Shown: positions 38,475 through 45,344 of the stretch, one piece after another | Layout of the letters: each line of letters starts with the position of its first letter | Position numbering within the stretch: the first letter of the stretch is position 1 | NCBI GenBank assembly: GCA_964406005.1 | Contig: CAYOPZ010000022.1 | Span: 1 to 45,344 of the forward strand | DNA length: 45,344 nt | Source of the DNA: CAYOPZ01 sp964406005 | GTDB taxonomy: Bacteria > Bacteroidota > Bacteroidia > Bacteroidales > SM23-62 | Reading direction: 5' to 3' | Made by a program: the position numbers and the translations under genes | The notes under the pieces: generated by a model | What the model saw: only the letters and a program-made list of their open reading frames with translations | Database searches by the model: none | Told to the model about the DNA's origin: nothing

Positions 38475-40826
38475 TTATTCAATGGGGGGATTTGTTGCGT
38501 CTGATTCCATAAACACGTATACAAAGCCTACGATGTTCCGGACCTCGAGTCCGGTGATCCGTTGTTCATACACATCACATATATAGTAATAAACACCCGG
38601 CGAAACAAGCCTGTCCGTATTCAATTGCTTTCCGTCCCAGTTGATATCCGGGTCTTCGGTCTGATAAACCAGATTTCCCCAGCGATTGTAAATTTTCATA
38701 TTTACGCTTTCCACGAAGGAATATGCATTGGGACGGAAGTAGTCGTTGCGGCCGTCACCGTTGGGTGTAAAAACATTCGGCAGGGTGTAATCGATACAAT
38801 TATCCACACAGACCACTGTTGAATAAAGGCTTTCATTACCGAAAGAATCGATCGCTGTAACTGCATAACAGGCTGCAAGACTGCCCGAGAGAGAATCCAC
38901 GTAAACTGTGTCAATGGCCGATTGCGTACTGTCTGTCAGTACAAGGTTTCCGTCTATCAGCGCGGAGTAATAGATATTGTATCCGACCACATCATTCGCA
39001 CAGGTATTGTTGGGATTGGTCCATACAAGCAGGTTATAGGAGCTGTCGCAGAAGGATTCCACGGTCAGGTCCGGTGGACAGGGAGGTACGGTATCCAGGG
39101 GTATGCCGCATTCGACATGTGTAAGGTTCTCGGCGGTATAAATGATCCCGTTCACATTTCTCCATCCGGTGGTTTTTACCTGGTAACAGTATTCCTGGCC
39201 GTTCTGAAGCCCCGAATCCGTATACTCTCCTGTGGCCGAAAAGCCAATGGAATCATATGCAGTGCCGGAAGGGTTTTGCCTGTAGATAACATACCGGTCA
39301 TTTACCCAGGGTGTGTTCTTTCGCACCCTGATGATGTTTGCATTATCTGCTCCGTCAATCTGAAGCCAGGTGGTGGAAACGACTTCCCGGCGTCCTATGA
39401 GGAACCTGTTACCGGGTTCATCATTGTATAAATCAACCCTGTATGAGTAAGGATAACTCACGGTATTCAGGGGAGAGTCAATGTAGCTTGTGTCATTCAG
39501 GTCACTGGTTGTAAAGGAATTAATCTCCTGCAGGTTGTCTCCACCGGGATCAAGATCCGAACGGTATATAATATATTCGTACGGACCGTTGGCCGGTATG
39601 GTATCGAGCCCGAGCGGTTTTGCCCAGGAAAGCAGGACCTCACCCGCCGCATCCACATCCGTTACGCTGGCCTGCAGCATCACGGGTAAACCCGGGATAA
39701 GTACGTCGCAGGCCTCGGCCGAGGGATAACCGGGGACGTCGTCATCCCCGTACAGTGCCGTTACCATATAACAGTATTCAATGCCCTGTTGCAGGCCTTC
39801 GCCTCCGTTGTCATCCGTAAACATGGTCATGCTCCTCCCTTCGTTCACTCCGATGCGTTCGTACCCGAGATATCCGGGTACACCGCTCACACAGGAATCC
39901 TGCTGATACATGCTGCTTTCTTCCTTCCTGTAGATTTCATATCCCGTCACATTCTCACAATCACAGGAATCCCAGCTGATAAGGATGGAACTGGAACCTG
40001 CCCGGGCCATCAGGTTCTGCGGTGCGGGACCGATAACTTTGATACTGAAATTACCTATATCAACAAGTTTGAGTTCCGGATTGTCGTCCTCGGCCTTGAT
40101 GACCACATTATACGGTTGGGATCGTACATGTGAGCAATTGGTCTGCCATGAAAAACGTTTAGCGATATATCCACGCCCGGCGAGCAGTACGGAATCAAAT
40201 GCAGCACTGTCCCTCTGAAACAGAAACGGCCCACCGCTTGCAGTAAGCACAATACGGTCGCTGTCAGGATCCGTACTGAGAATGTCATACTCGATCAGAT
40301 CCCCGGCTTCCACGCAGAAATCCCTCAGGGGCATAGTCACCGGGGGATGGTTGTCCGTCTTATGCACATCTATCTGCATGTCTCTGGCAATGCTGCCGAT
40401 CTTTACCCCTTTTCTCCATTCCTCGATTGCAATGGCAATATTGTAGATGCCTGTGTCAACCGGTGTATCCCAGACAAGATCCCCGGTTGCATGGTTGACA
40501 TACAGGGTGTCACTGGCCTCAGGCAGGGTGTAACCCTCAATGGGTTCACCATTCTCCTCGGTGCAGACCGTAAGTCTGTAGGAAATGCTGTCCCCGTCCT
40601 GATCGTATGCCGAGGGATTGTGGATAAAAATCTGACCTGTCGCTGCCCGGTCTATGGGCGGGTTTAAAAGCACAGGAGTGGTGTTGTCTCCGATGTCCGG
40701 ATTGATTGTTATGGTGGTCTTGATGGAAAAAATAACATTCACTGAATTGGGTATGTTCACAACGCCATAATTCCTGTTGGGATCCTGGACCACGATGGTG
40801 TAGATGCCCGGACCCGGGAAGGTATG
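38475..40826 (-). CDS. Gliding motility-associated C-terminal domain protein (T9SS cargo), 5' truncated by gap
   Basis: The visible 783 residues are the C-terminal part of a large surface or secreted protein. They contain Ig/PKD-like and fibronectin type III-like modules (for instance PAPQNLMARAGSSSILISWD and later ASVTDVDAAGEVLLSWAKP). They end in a CHU_C domain: LPNVFTPNGDGRNDYF, VNMKIYNRWGNLVYQ, DINWDGKQLN, SPGVYYYICDVYE. CHU_C is a type B signal for the type IX secretion system. The frame stays open to the N run at 40827, reading FPGPGIYTIV before the first in-frame GTG (40793), so the true start is inside or beyond the gap. The ligand is unknown. Confidence 0.92.
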   Translation of the reverse strand, partial: HTFPGPGIYTIVVQDPNRNYGVVNIPNSVNVIFSIKTTITINPDIGDNTTPVLLNPPIDRAATGQIFIHNPSAYDQDGDSISYRLTVCTEENGEPIEGYTLPEASDTLYVNHATGDLVWDTPVDTGIYNIAIAIEEWRKGVKIGSIARDMQIDVHKTDNHPPVTMPLRDFCVEAGDLIEYDILSTDPDSDRIVLTASGGPFLFQRDSAAFDSVLLAGRGYIAKRFSWQTNCSHVRSQPYNVVIKAEDDNPELKLVDIGNFSIKVIGPAPQNLMARAGSSSILISWDSCDCENVTGYEIYRKEESSMYQQDSCVSGVPGYLGYERIGVNEGRSMTMFTDDNGGEGLQQGIEYCYMVTALYGDDDVPGYPSAEACDVLIPGLPVMLQASVTDVDAAGEVLLSWAKPLGLDTIPANGPYEYIIYRSDLDPGGDNLQEINSFTTSDLNDTSYIDSPLNTVSYPYSYRVDLYNDEPGNRFLIGRREVVSTTWLQIDGADNANIIRVRKNTPWVNDRYVIYRQNPSGTAYDSIGFSATGEYTDSGLQNGQEYCYQVKTTGWRNVNGIIYTAENLTHVECGIPLDTVPPCPPDLTVESFCDSSYNLLVWTNPNNTCANDVVGYNIYYSALIDGNLVLTDSTQSAIDTVYVDSLSGSLAACYAVTAIDSFGNESLYSTVVCVDNCIDYTLPNVFTPNGDGRNDYFRPNAYSFVESVNMKIYNRWGNLVYQTEDPDINWDGKQLNTDRLVSPGVYYYICDVYEQRITGLEVRNIVGFVYVFMESDATNPPIE

Positions 40827-40926
40827 NNNNNNNNNNNNNNNNNNNNNNNNNNNNNNNNNNNNNNNNNNNNNNNNNNNNNNNNNNNNNNNNNNNNNNNNNN
40901 NNNNNNNNNNNNNNNNNNNNNNNNNN
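40827..40926. other. Assembly gap (100 N)
   Basis: Exactly 100 undetermined bases, the usual placeholder for a scaffold join of unknown true length. The cargo gene on the left is cut here; the gene on the right starts 16 bp after the gap. The real distance, and whether other genes lie inside, cannot be known from this sequence. Confidence 0.99.
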
Positions 40927-40942
40927 TGAAATTGTTAAATTG

Positions 40943-41527
40943 ATGTCAACATTCCGGCTTTACCTTTCACTGGGAATTGATCACATTTCAGATCTTGAGG
41001 GGTATGATCACATCCTGTTCCTGACAGCACTCTGCGCAGTATACGGCTTACATCAATGGAAGCGGATTCTGGTGCTGGTTACTGCCTTCACGATCGGGCA
41101 TTCGCTGACCCTTGCCCTGGCCACGCTGGATATTTTACATGTTTCCACGGATCTTATCGAATTCCTGATCCCTGTAACCATCTTTATAACCGGTCTCTCA
41201 AATGTTCTGCAAAAATCAGACCATGTAGCCAGGTCTTCTCACCGTTTGAAATATGCGCTGGCGATGTTTTTCGGTCTGATCCACGGACTGGGATTCTCAA
41301 ACTACCTGAGGAGCCTGCTGGGCAATGAAAATGAGCTTGTTTTGCCGCTTTTTTCTTTTAACCTGGGACTTGAACTGGGGCAGATCATGATCGTGGTCCT
41401 GGTCCTTCTCATCTCGTTTGCCCTGGTACGCGCTGCGGGTGTGAAAAGAAGGGACTGGAACCTGGTGCTGTCAGGGGCCGCCATGGGAGTATCCCTGATC
41501 CTCTGCCTGGAAAGGTGGCCATCCTGA
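40943..41527 (+). CDS. HupE/UreJ family membrane protein
   Basis: The 194-residue protein has about six hydrophobic helices and HupE/UreJ_2 motifs: LGIDHISDLEGYDHILFLTAL with conserved His/Asp residues (about 10-30), TAFTIGHSLTLALATL, FGLIHGLGFSNYL, and SFNLGLELGQIMIV. HupE and UreJ proteins are thought to move nickel or other divalent metals, but in Bacteroidota the metal is unproven. The ATG at 40943 lies 16 bp after the assembly gap; the TTG just before it adds one residue. The stop overlaps the xerD ATG (TGATG). Confidence 0.9.
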   Translation: MSTFRLYLSLGIDHISDLEGYDHILFLTALCAVYGLHQWKRILVLVTAFTIGHSLTLALATLDILHVSTDLIEFLIPVTIFITGLSNVLQKSDHVARSSHRLKYALAMFFGLIHGLGFSNYLRSLLGNENELVLPLFSFNLGLELGQIMIVVLVLLISFALVRAAGVKRRDWNLVLSGAAMGVSLILCLERWPS

Positions 41528-42432
41528 TGAACTGGGACGTCTACATACGGGATTTTAAAACCTTCCTCAAACTGGAACAATCCCTTTCTCCGAATTCCAT
41601 AGATGCCTATACAAAAGATCTTCAGAAACTGATCCGTTTCCTGGAAATCAGTCAGCTTGATCTTCGGCCTTCACAGGTGGAACCCCGTCATCTCGGTGAT
41701 TTTCTTTCGTGGCTCCATAAACTGGGATTGAGTGCACGATCCCAGGCCCGTATCGTATCGGGGATCAAGGCATTCTATAAGTTCCTTCTTCTTGAGGACA
41801 TTGTAGAAACAGATCCGACGATACTTCTGGAAACGCCAAGGATCGGCAGGAAACTGCCCGAAGTGCTCAGCGTGGAAGAGATTGAAAGGATACTGGCAAA
41901 GATCGATCTTTCGAAGCCCGAAGGGAGAAGGAACCGGGCCATGCTTGAGGTACTCTATGGATGCGGGCTCCGCGTCACCGAACTGACCGACCTTCGTCTT
42001 TCCAACGTCTATTTTGAACAGGGATTCATACGCATCATCGGGAAGGGGAGCAAGGAAAGACTGGTCCCTGTCGGCAGCATGGCAATGAAGGAAATACGCA
42101 ATTATCTTCCCGACCGGAACGCTCTTCCGGCGATTGCCCGGGAGCACGAAGACATCCTTTTCCTGAGCAGGCGGGGAAAGAGACTTTCAAGGGTCATGGT
42201 ATTCACCATGGTCAAGGACCTTGCTGCCATGGCCGGGATACGGAAAAACATCAGTCCCCATACATTCCGGCACTCCTTTGCCTCTCACCTGATCGACAGG
42301 GGTGCGGACCTCAGGGCCGTTCAGGAAATGCTCGGACATGAATCCATCCTGACCACGGAGATTTACACGCATCTTGACAGGCAGTTCCTGAGGGATGCAA
42401 TTATCCGGTTCCATCCCCGTTCAATGCCCTGA
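41527..42432 (+). CDS. xerD: Tyrosine recombinase XerD
   Basis: The 301-residue protein has an N-terminal SAM-like core-binding domain (LKLEQSLSPNSIDAYTKDLQKL, about 15-36). The catalytic domain shows all active residues: Arg in LYGCGLRVTEL (about 148), Lys in IGKGSKERLVP, His-x-x-Arg in HTFRHSFASHL (about 244-247), His in LGHESILTTEIYTH and the nucleophile Tyr in that last motif. It resolves chromosome dimers at dif with XerC, at the divisome. Size and motifs fit chromosomal XerD rather than a phage or transposon integrase. The ATG at 41527 overlaps the upstream stop; an ATG at 41515 would add four residues. Confidence 0.94.
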   Translation: MNWDVYIRDFKTFLKLEQSLSPNSIDAYTKDLQKLIRFLEISQLDLRPSQVEPRHLGDFLSWLHKLGLSARSQARIVSGIKAFYKFLLLEDIVETDPTILLETPRIGRKLPEVLSVEEIERILAKIDLSKPEGRRNRAMLEVLYGCGLRVTELTDLRLSNVYFEQGFIRIIGKGSKERLVPVGSMAMKEIRNYLPDRNALPAIAREHEDILFLSRRGKRLSRVMVFTMVKDLAAMAGIRKNISPHTFRHSFASHLIDRGADLRAVQEMLGHESILTTEIYTHLDRQFLRDAIIRFHPRSMP

Positions 42433-42508
42433 CAAGCCCGGCACAGGACTTTTCCTTCCGCTTCTGAGAATTGGGGCCAATTTAGAACTGATTTAAACAT
42501 ATTTTAGA

Positions 42509-42516
42509 TACATTTG
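42509..42516 (+). promoter_or_regulatory. -7 promoter element for ppdK
   Basis: TACATTTG matches TAnnTTTG and lies 29 bp before the ppdK ATG in an otherwise AT-rich 113-bp spacer. It suggests ppdK has its own promoter separate from xerD. Confidence 0.55.
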
Positions 42517-42545
42517 TACTTTTAAAATTTCAAGGTTAAAATGTC

Positions 42546-45266
42546 ATGAAAAGAGTTTATAAATTCGGAAACAAACAGGCTGAGGGAAAGGCCGATATGA
42601 GAAACCTGCTGGGAGGTAAAGGGGCAAACCTTGCAGAGATGAACCTTATAGGTGTGCCAGTCCCTCCGGGCTTTACCATAACCACTGAAGTATGTACCGA
42701 GTACAATAAGCTGGGAATGAAAGAAGTGATCAAACTCATCAGGAATGATGTGGAAGATGGTATACGCAATATAGAGAACCTTATGAATTCAAGGTTCGGG
42801 GACCAGGCAGATCCCTGCCTGGTCTCGGTGCGTTCAGGCGCACGTGCCTCCATGCCCGGGATGATGGATACCATCCTGAACCTGGGTCTGAATGACGAGG
42901 TGGTTGAGGGTCTTGCTGCCAAAACGGGCAATGAACGTTTTGCCTGGGATTCCTACCGCCGTTTTATTCAGATGTATGGTGACGTGGTTATGGGTATGAA
43001 ACCCGAATCAAAGGCGGACCAGGACCCATTCGAAGTGATCATTGATGAGATCAAGGAGGAGAAGGGAGTGCAGAATGACACGGATCTGGGCACAGATGAC
43101 CTTAAGAAGATGGTGGGGAGGTTCAAACGCGTTATCAGGGAAAGAACCGGCAAGGAATTCCCGATAGATGCCTGGGAGCAGCTATGGGGAGCCATCAGTG
43201 CGGTGTTTGAAAGCTGGAATAATGACCGGGCTGCCCTCTACCGTAAGCTTAACAACATTCCCGAGGAATGGGGAACGGCAGTGAATGTCCAGGCCATGGT
43301 GTTCGGGAATATGGGCGGGACTTCCGGAACCGGCGTGGCATTTTCAAGGGATGCCGGTACGGGAGAAAACCTGTTCAACGGTGAATATCTTATCAATGCG
43401 CAGGGTGAAGATGTGGTTGCGGGCATAAGAACCCCGCAGCAGATCACAAAGGAAGGCTCGAAACGCTGGGCCGTACTTGCGCAGGTAAGTGAAGAGGACA
43501 GAGCTGCAAAATTCCCTTCCCTTGAAGAACAGATGCCGGATATTTATAAAGAATTGTTCGATATTCAAAGAAAGCTTGAAGCGCATTATAAAGACATGCA
43601 GGACCTGGAATTCACCGTTCAGGAAGGTAAGCTGTGGTTGCTGCAGACAAGGAACGGAAAACGTACCGGTGCATCTATGGTCACCATCGCCATGGACCTG
43701 ATGCGGGAAGGGATCATCGATGAAAAAACGGCCCTGCTCAGGATTGAGCCCAATAAGCTGGACGAGCTTTTGCATCCCGTATTTGACGGTGATGAGATCA
43801 GGAAGGCAAAGGTCCTGGCTAAGGGACTTCCGGCATCGCCGGGCGCTGCCACCGGGCAGATCGTATTTTTTGCGGATGAGGCGGAAGACTGGGTCGCAGG
43901 CGGAAAGCAGGTAGTACTGGTCAGGGTGGAAACCTCGCCAGAAGACCTCCGGGGCATGAATGTGGCGAAGGGAATCCTGACGGCCCGGGGAGGAATGACC
44001 TCGCATGCAGCGGTGGTTGCAAGGGGTATGGGAAAATGCTGTGTTTCGGGGGCCGGCAGCCTGAAAATCGACTACAAGTCAAAAATCCTTACAACCGGTG
44101 GAAAGATCCTGAAAGAAGGAGACTGGATCTCGCTGAACGGAACTACCGGTGAAGTCTATGAAGGCCAGATCGGCACCCGGGATCCGGACCTGAGCGGCGA
44201 TTTCGGGGCTCTGATGGACCTGGCTGAAAAATATACCCGCATGAATGTGCGCACCAATGCGGATACGCCGAAAGATTCAAAGGTGGCACGCTCCTTCGGG
44301 GCAAAAGGGATCGGTCTCTGCCGTACGGAACACATGTTTTTCGAGGGTGACCGTATCAAGGCCATGCGGGAAATGATCCTGGCGGGTGATGAGAAGGGAC
44401 GTAGAAAGGCATTGGATAAGCTTCTGCCCATCCAGCGGTCGGATTTCGAAGGAATATTCGAAGCCATGCATGATCTGCCGGTTACCGTAAGGCTGCTCGA
44501 CCCGCCCTTGCATGAGTTTGTTCCGCATGAAGAGGAAAACCAGAAGGAAATGGCCGACGAGATGGGGATCCCCGTAGCCGATATACAGGCCAAGGTGGAG
44601 GAACTGCTTGAATTCAACCCCATGCTGGGTCACCGCGGCTGCCGCCTGGGGAATACATACCCGGAGATATCCGAAATGCAGGCACGTGCGATCATAGAGG
44701 CGGCACTCAACCTGAAAGCAAAGGGCATCAAAGCCATTCCGGAGATCATGGTCCCGCTGATCGGCACGGTACAGGAATTCAAAATGCAGGAGGAAATCAT
44801 ACGTTCAACGGCCGATAAGGTATTCGAGGAACGGGGAGACAGCATAGAATACCTGGTAGGGACCATGATAGAGATCCCCCGTGCCGCATTGACTGCCGAT
44901 CGTATTGCGGAATCTGCGGAATTCTTTTCATTCGGGACCAATGACCTCACTCAAATGGCATTCGGTTATTCCCGGGACGATGCGGGCAAGTTCCTTCCTG
45001 TTTATATTGAAAAAGGAATACTGGATAATGATCCTTTCCAGATACTTGACCAGGAAGGCGTTGGACAACTGGTGGAAACGGGAACAAGGAAGGGCCGTTC
45101 CACGAGGTCTGACCTGAAGGTGGGCATCTGTGGCGAACACGGGGGAGAACCGGCTTCCGTGGAATTCTGCCACAGGGTAGGTATGAATTACGTAAGTTGT
45201 TCTCCCTACCGTGTACCGATTGCCCGGGTTGCAGCTGCCCAGGCCGCAATAAAGGATGATCAATAA
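42546..45266 (+). CDS. ppdK: Pyruvate, phosphate dikinase
   Basis: The 906-residue enzyme is complete. It begins with VYKFGN and the LLGGKGANLAEMNLIGVPVPPGFTITTE block of the ATP-grasp domain and has SVRSGARASMPGMMDTILNLG. The central phosphohistidine is in GGMTSHAAVVARGMGKCCVSG (His about 486), preceded by the regulatory-type Thr. The PEP-binding barrel follows with GLCRTEHMFFE, FGTNDLTQM and GICGEHGG. It interconverts pyruvate, ATP and phosphate with PEP, AMP and pyrophosphate, a common step in anaerobic, fermentative Bacteroidota. It has its own promoter-like element and is followed by the truncated palindromic repeat. Confidence 0.97.
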   Translation: MKRVYKFGNKQAEGKADMRNLLGGKGANLAEMNLIGVPVPPGFTITTEVCTEYNKLGMKEVIKLIRNDVEDGIRNIENLMNSRFGDQADPCLVSVRSGARASMPGMMDTILNLGLNDEVVEGLAAKTGNERFAWDSYRRFIQMYGDVVMGMKPESKADQDPFEVIIDEIKEEKGVQNDTDLGTDDLKKMVGRFKRVIRERTGKEFPIDAWEQLWGAISAVFESWNNDRAALYRKLNNIPEEWGTAVNVQAMVFGNMGGTSGTGVAFSRDAGTGENLFNGEYLINAQGEDVVAGIRTPQQITKEGSKRWAVLAQVSEEDRAAKFPSLEEQMPDIYKELFDIQRKLEAHYKDMQDLEFTVQEGKLWLLQTRNGKRTGASMVTIAMDLMREGIIDEKTALLRIEPNKLDELLHPVFDGDEIRKAKVLAKGLPASPGAATGQIVFFADEAEDWVAGGKQVVLVRVETSPEDLRGMNVAKGILTARGGMTSHAAVVARGMGKCCVSGAGSLKIDYKSKILTTGGKILKEGDWISLNGTTGEVYEGQIGTRDPDLSGDFGALMDLAEKYTRMNVRTNADTPKDSKVARSFGAKGIGLCRTEHMFFEGDRIKAMREMILAGDEKGRRKALDKLLPIQRSDFEGIFEAMHDLPVTVRLLDPPLHEFVPHEEENQKEMADEMGIPVADIQAKVEELLEFNPMLGHRGCRLGNTYPEISEMQARAIIEAALNLKAKGIKAIPEIMVPLIGTVQEFKMQEEIIRSTADKVFEERGDSIEYLVGTMIEIPRAALTADRIAESAEFFSFGTNDLTQMAFGYSRDDAGKFLPVYIEKGILDNDPFQILDQEGVGQLVETGTRKGRSTRSDLKVGICGEHGGEPASVEFCHRVGMNYVSCSPYRVPIARVAAAQAAIKDDQ

Positions 45267-45291
45267 TACTTGCTGCTTTTAATATTGAACA

Positions 45292-45344
45292 GATCCTGTG
45301 AAACCGCAGCCGGCAAATTTTGCTGCGCAAAACTTAATGCTGCT
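45292..45344. repeat. REP-like palindromic element, copy C (cut by window end)
   Basis: These 53 bases match the reverse complement of 21290-21342 at 52 positions; the one difference is in the central loop (GCTGCGC against GCTACGC). The copy lies 25 bp after the ppdK stop codon and is cut by the window edge before its right terminal arm. It contains the GATCCTGTGAA arm and the inner TTTTGC/GCAAAA hairpin. Confidence 0.85.

Noticed and set aside
41527..42432. The tyrosine recombinase as a mobile-element integrase
   Set aside because: Length, domain layout and motifs are those of chromosomal XerD. No attachment-site repeat, tRNA or cargo genes flank it.
1..45344. CRISPR array, biosynthetic cluster or prophage
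   Set aside because: No regularly spaced short repeats, no Cas genes, no phage structural genes and no assembly-line enzymes were found; most genes are conserved core functions.

Overview
The window reads as a chromosomal stretch of a Bacteroidota bacterium, most likely of the Bacteroidales/Marinilabiliales kind. Supporting signs are a DUF3822-rsmD pair, a six-domain ribosomal protein S1 with a lysine/glutamate-rich extension, a gliding-motility C-terminal (CHU_C, type IX sorting) domain, a PorE-like OmpA/PD40 protein, a serC-serA-DUF1015 operon, TAnnTTTG-type -7 promoter elements, and few Shine-Dalgarno sites. No phage block, CRISPR array or rRNA is visible. A run of exactly 100 N (40827-40926) is a scaffold gap, and the right edge stops inside a palindromic repeat, so this may be a metagenome scaffold.

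Layout. 1-1112: an AT-rich ORF6N-domain gene lies between a 14-bp direct repeat whose right copy is the 3' end of a tRNA-Asp gene. 1171-3189 (-): rsmD, DUF3822 and a membrane-anchored unknown. 3279-5129: a RecD-like helicase converges on a YjbQ-family gene. 5138-11514 (-): a sugar-nucleotide operon (ugd, UDP-glucuronate decarboxylase, rfbA, rfbC, rfbD, phosphohexomutase) for UDP-xylose and dTDP-rhamnose, without rfbB. 11948-19909 (+): rpsA, a STAS protein, RNase Z, guaA, a C-terminal processing protease, and a nicotinamide riboside uptake pair (pnuC plus NadR-like kinase).

20087-25265 is a signalling block: a SiaB-like GHKL kinase and SiaC-like phosphoprotein (+), then on the other strand a 1027-residue ABCG-like transporter with a long N-terminal regulatory region, a STAS protein and an Hpt protein. 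Between the two groups lie two related palindromic elements. A 53-bp part of one of them recurs, inverted and 52/53 identical, at the right edge of the window. 25432-28579 (+): a secreted TPR protein and a PorE-like OmpA protein. 28618-35513 (+): gcvT, comB, serC, serA (lysine at the usual catalytic histidine), DUF1015, a YggS PLP protein and a dihydroorotate-dehydrogenase-like protein. 35524-40826 (-): HEAT-repeat protein, secreted CE1-like esterase, TPR protein and a large type IX cargo protein cut by the gap. 40943-45266 (+): HupE/UreJ-like membrane protein, xerD and ppdK.

Most of this is conserved core genome. The parts worth a second look are the REP/BIME-like repeat family, the tRNA-Asp-flanked ORF6N segment, the SiaB/SiaC-ABC-STAS-Hpt cluster, and the active-site departures in the SerA and dihydroorotate-dehydrogenase-like proteins. 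All functional calls come from reading the sequence and recalling family motifs. No database search was run.
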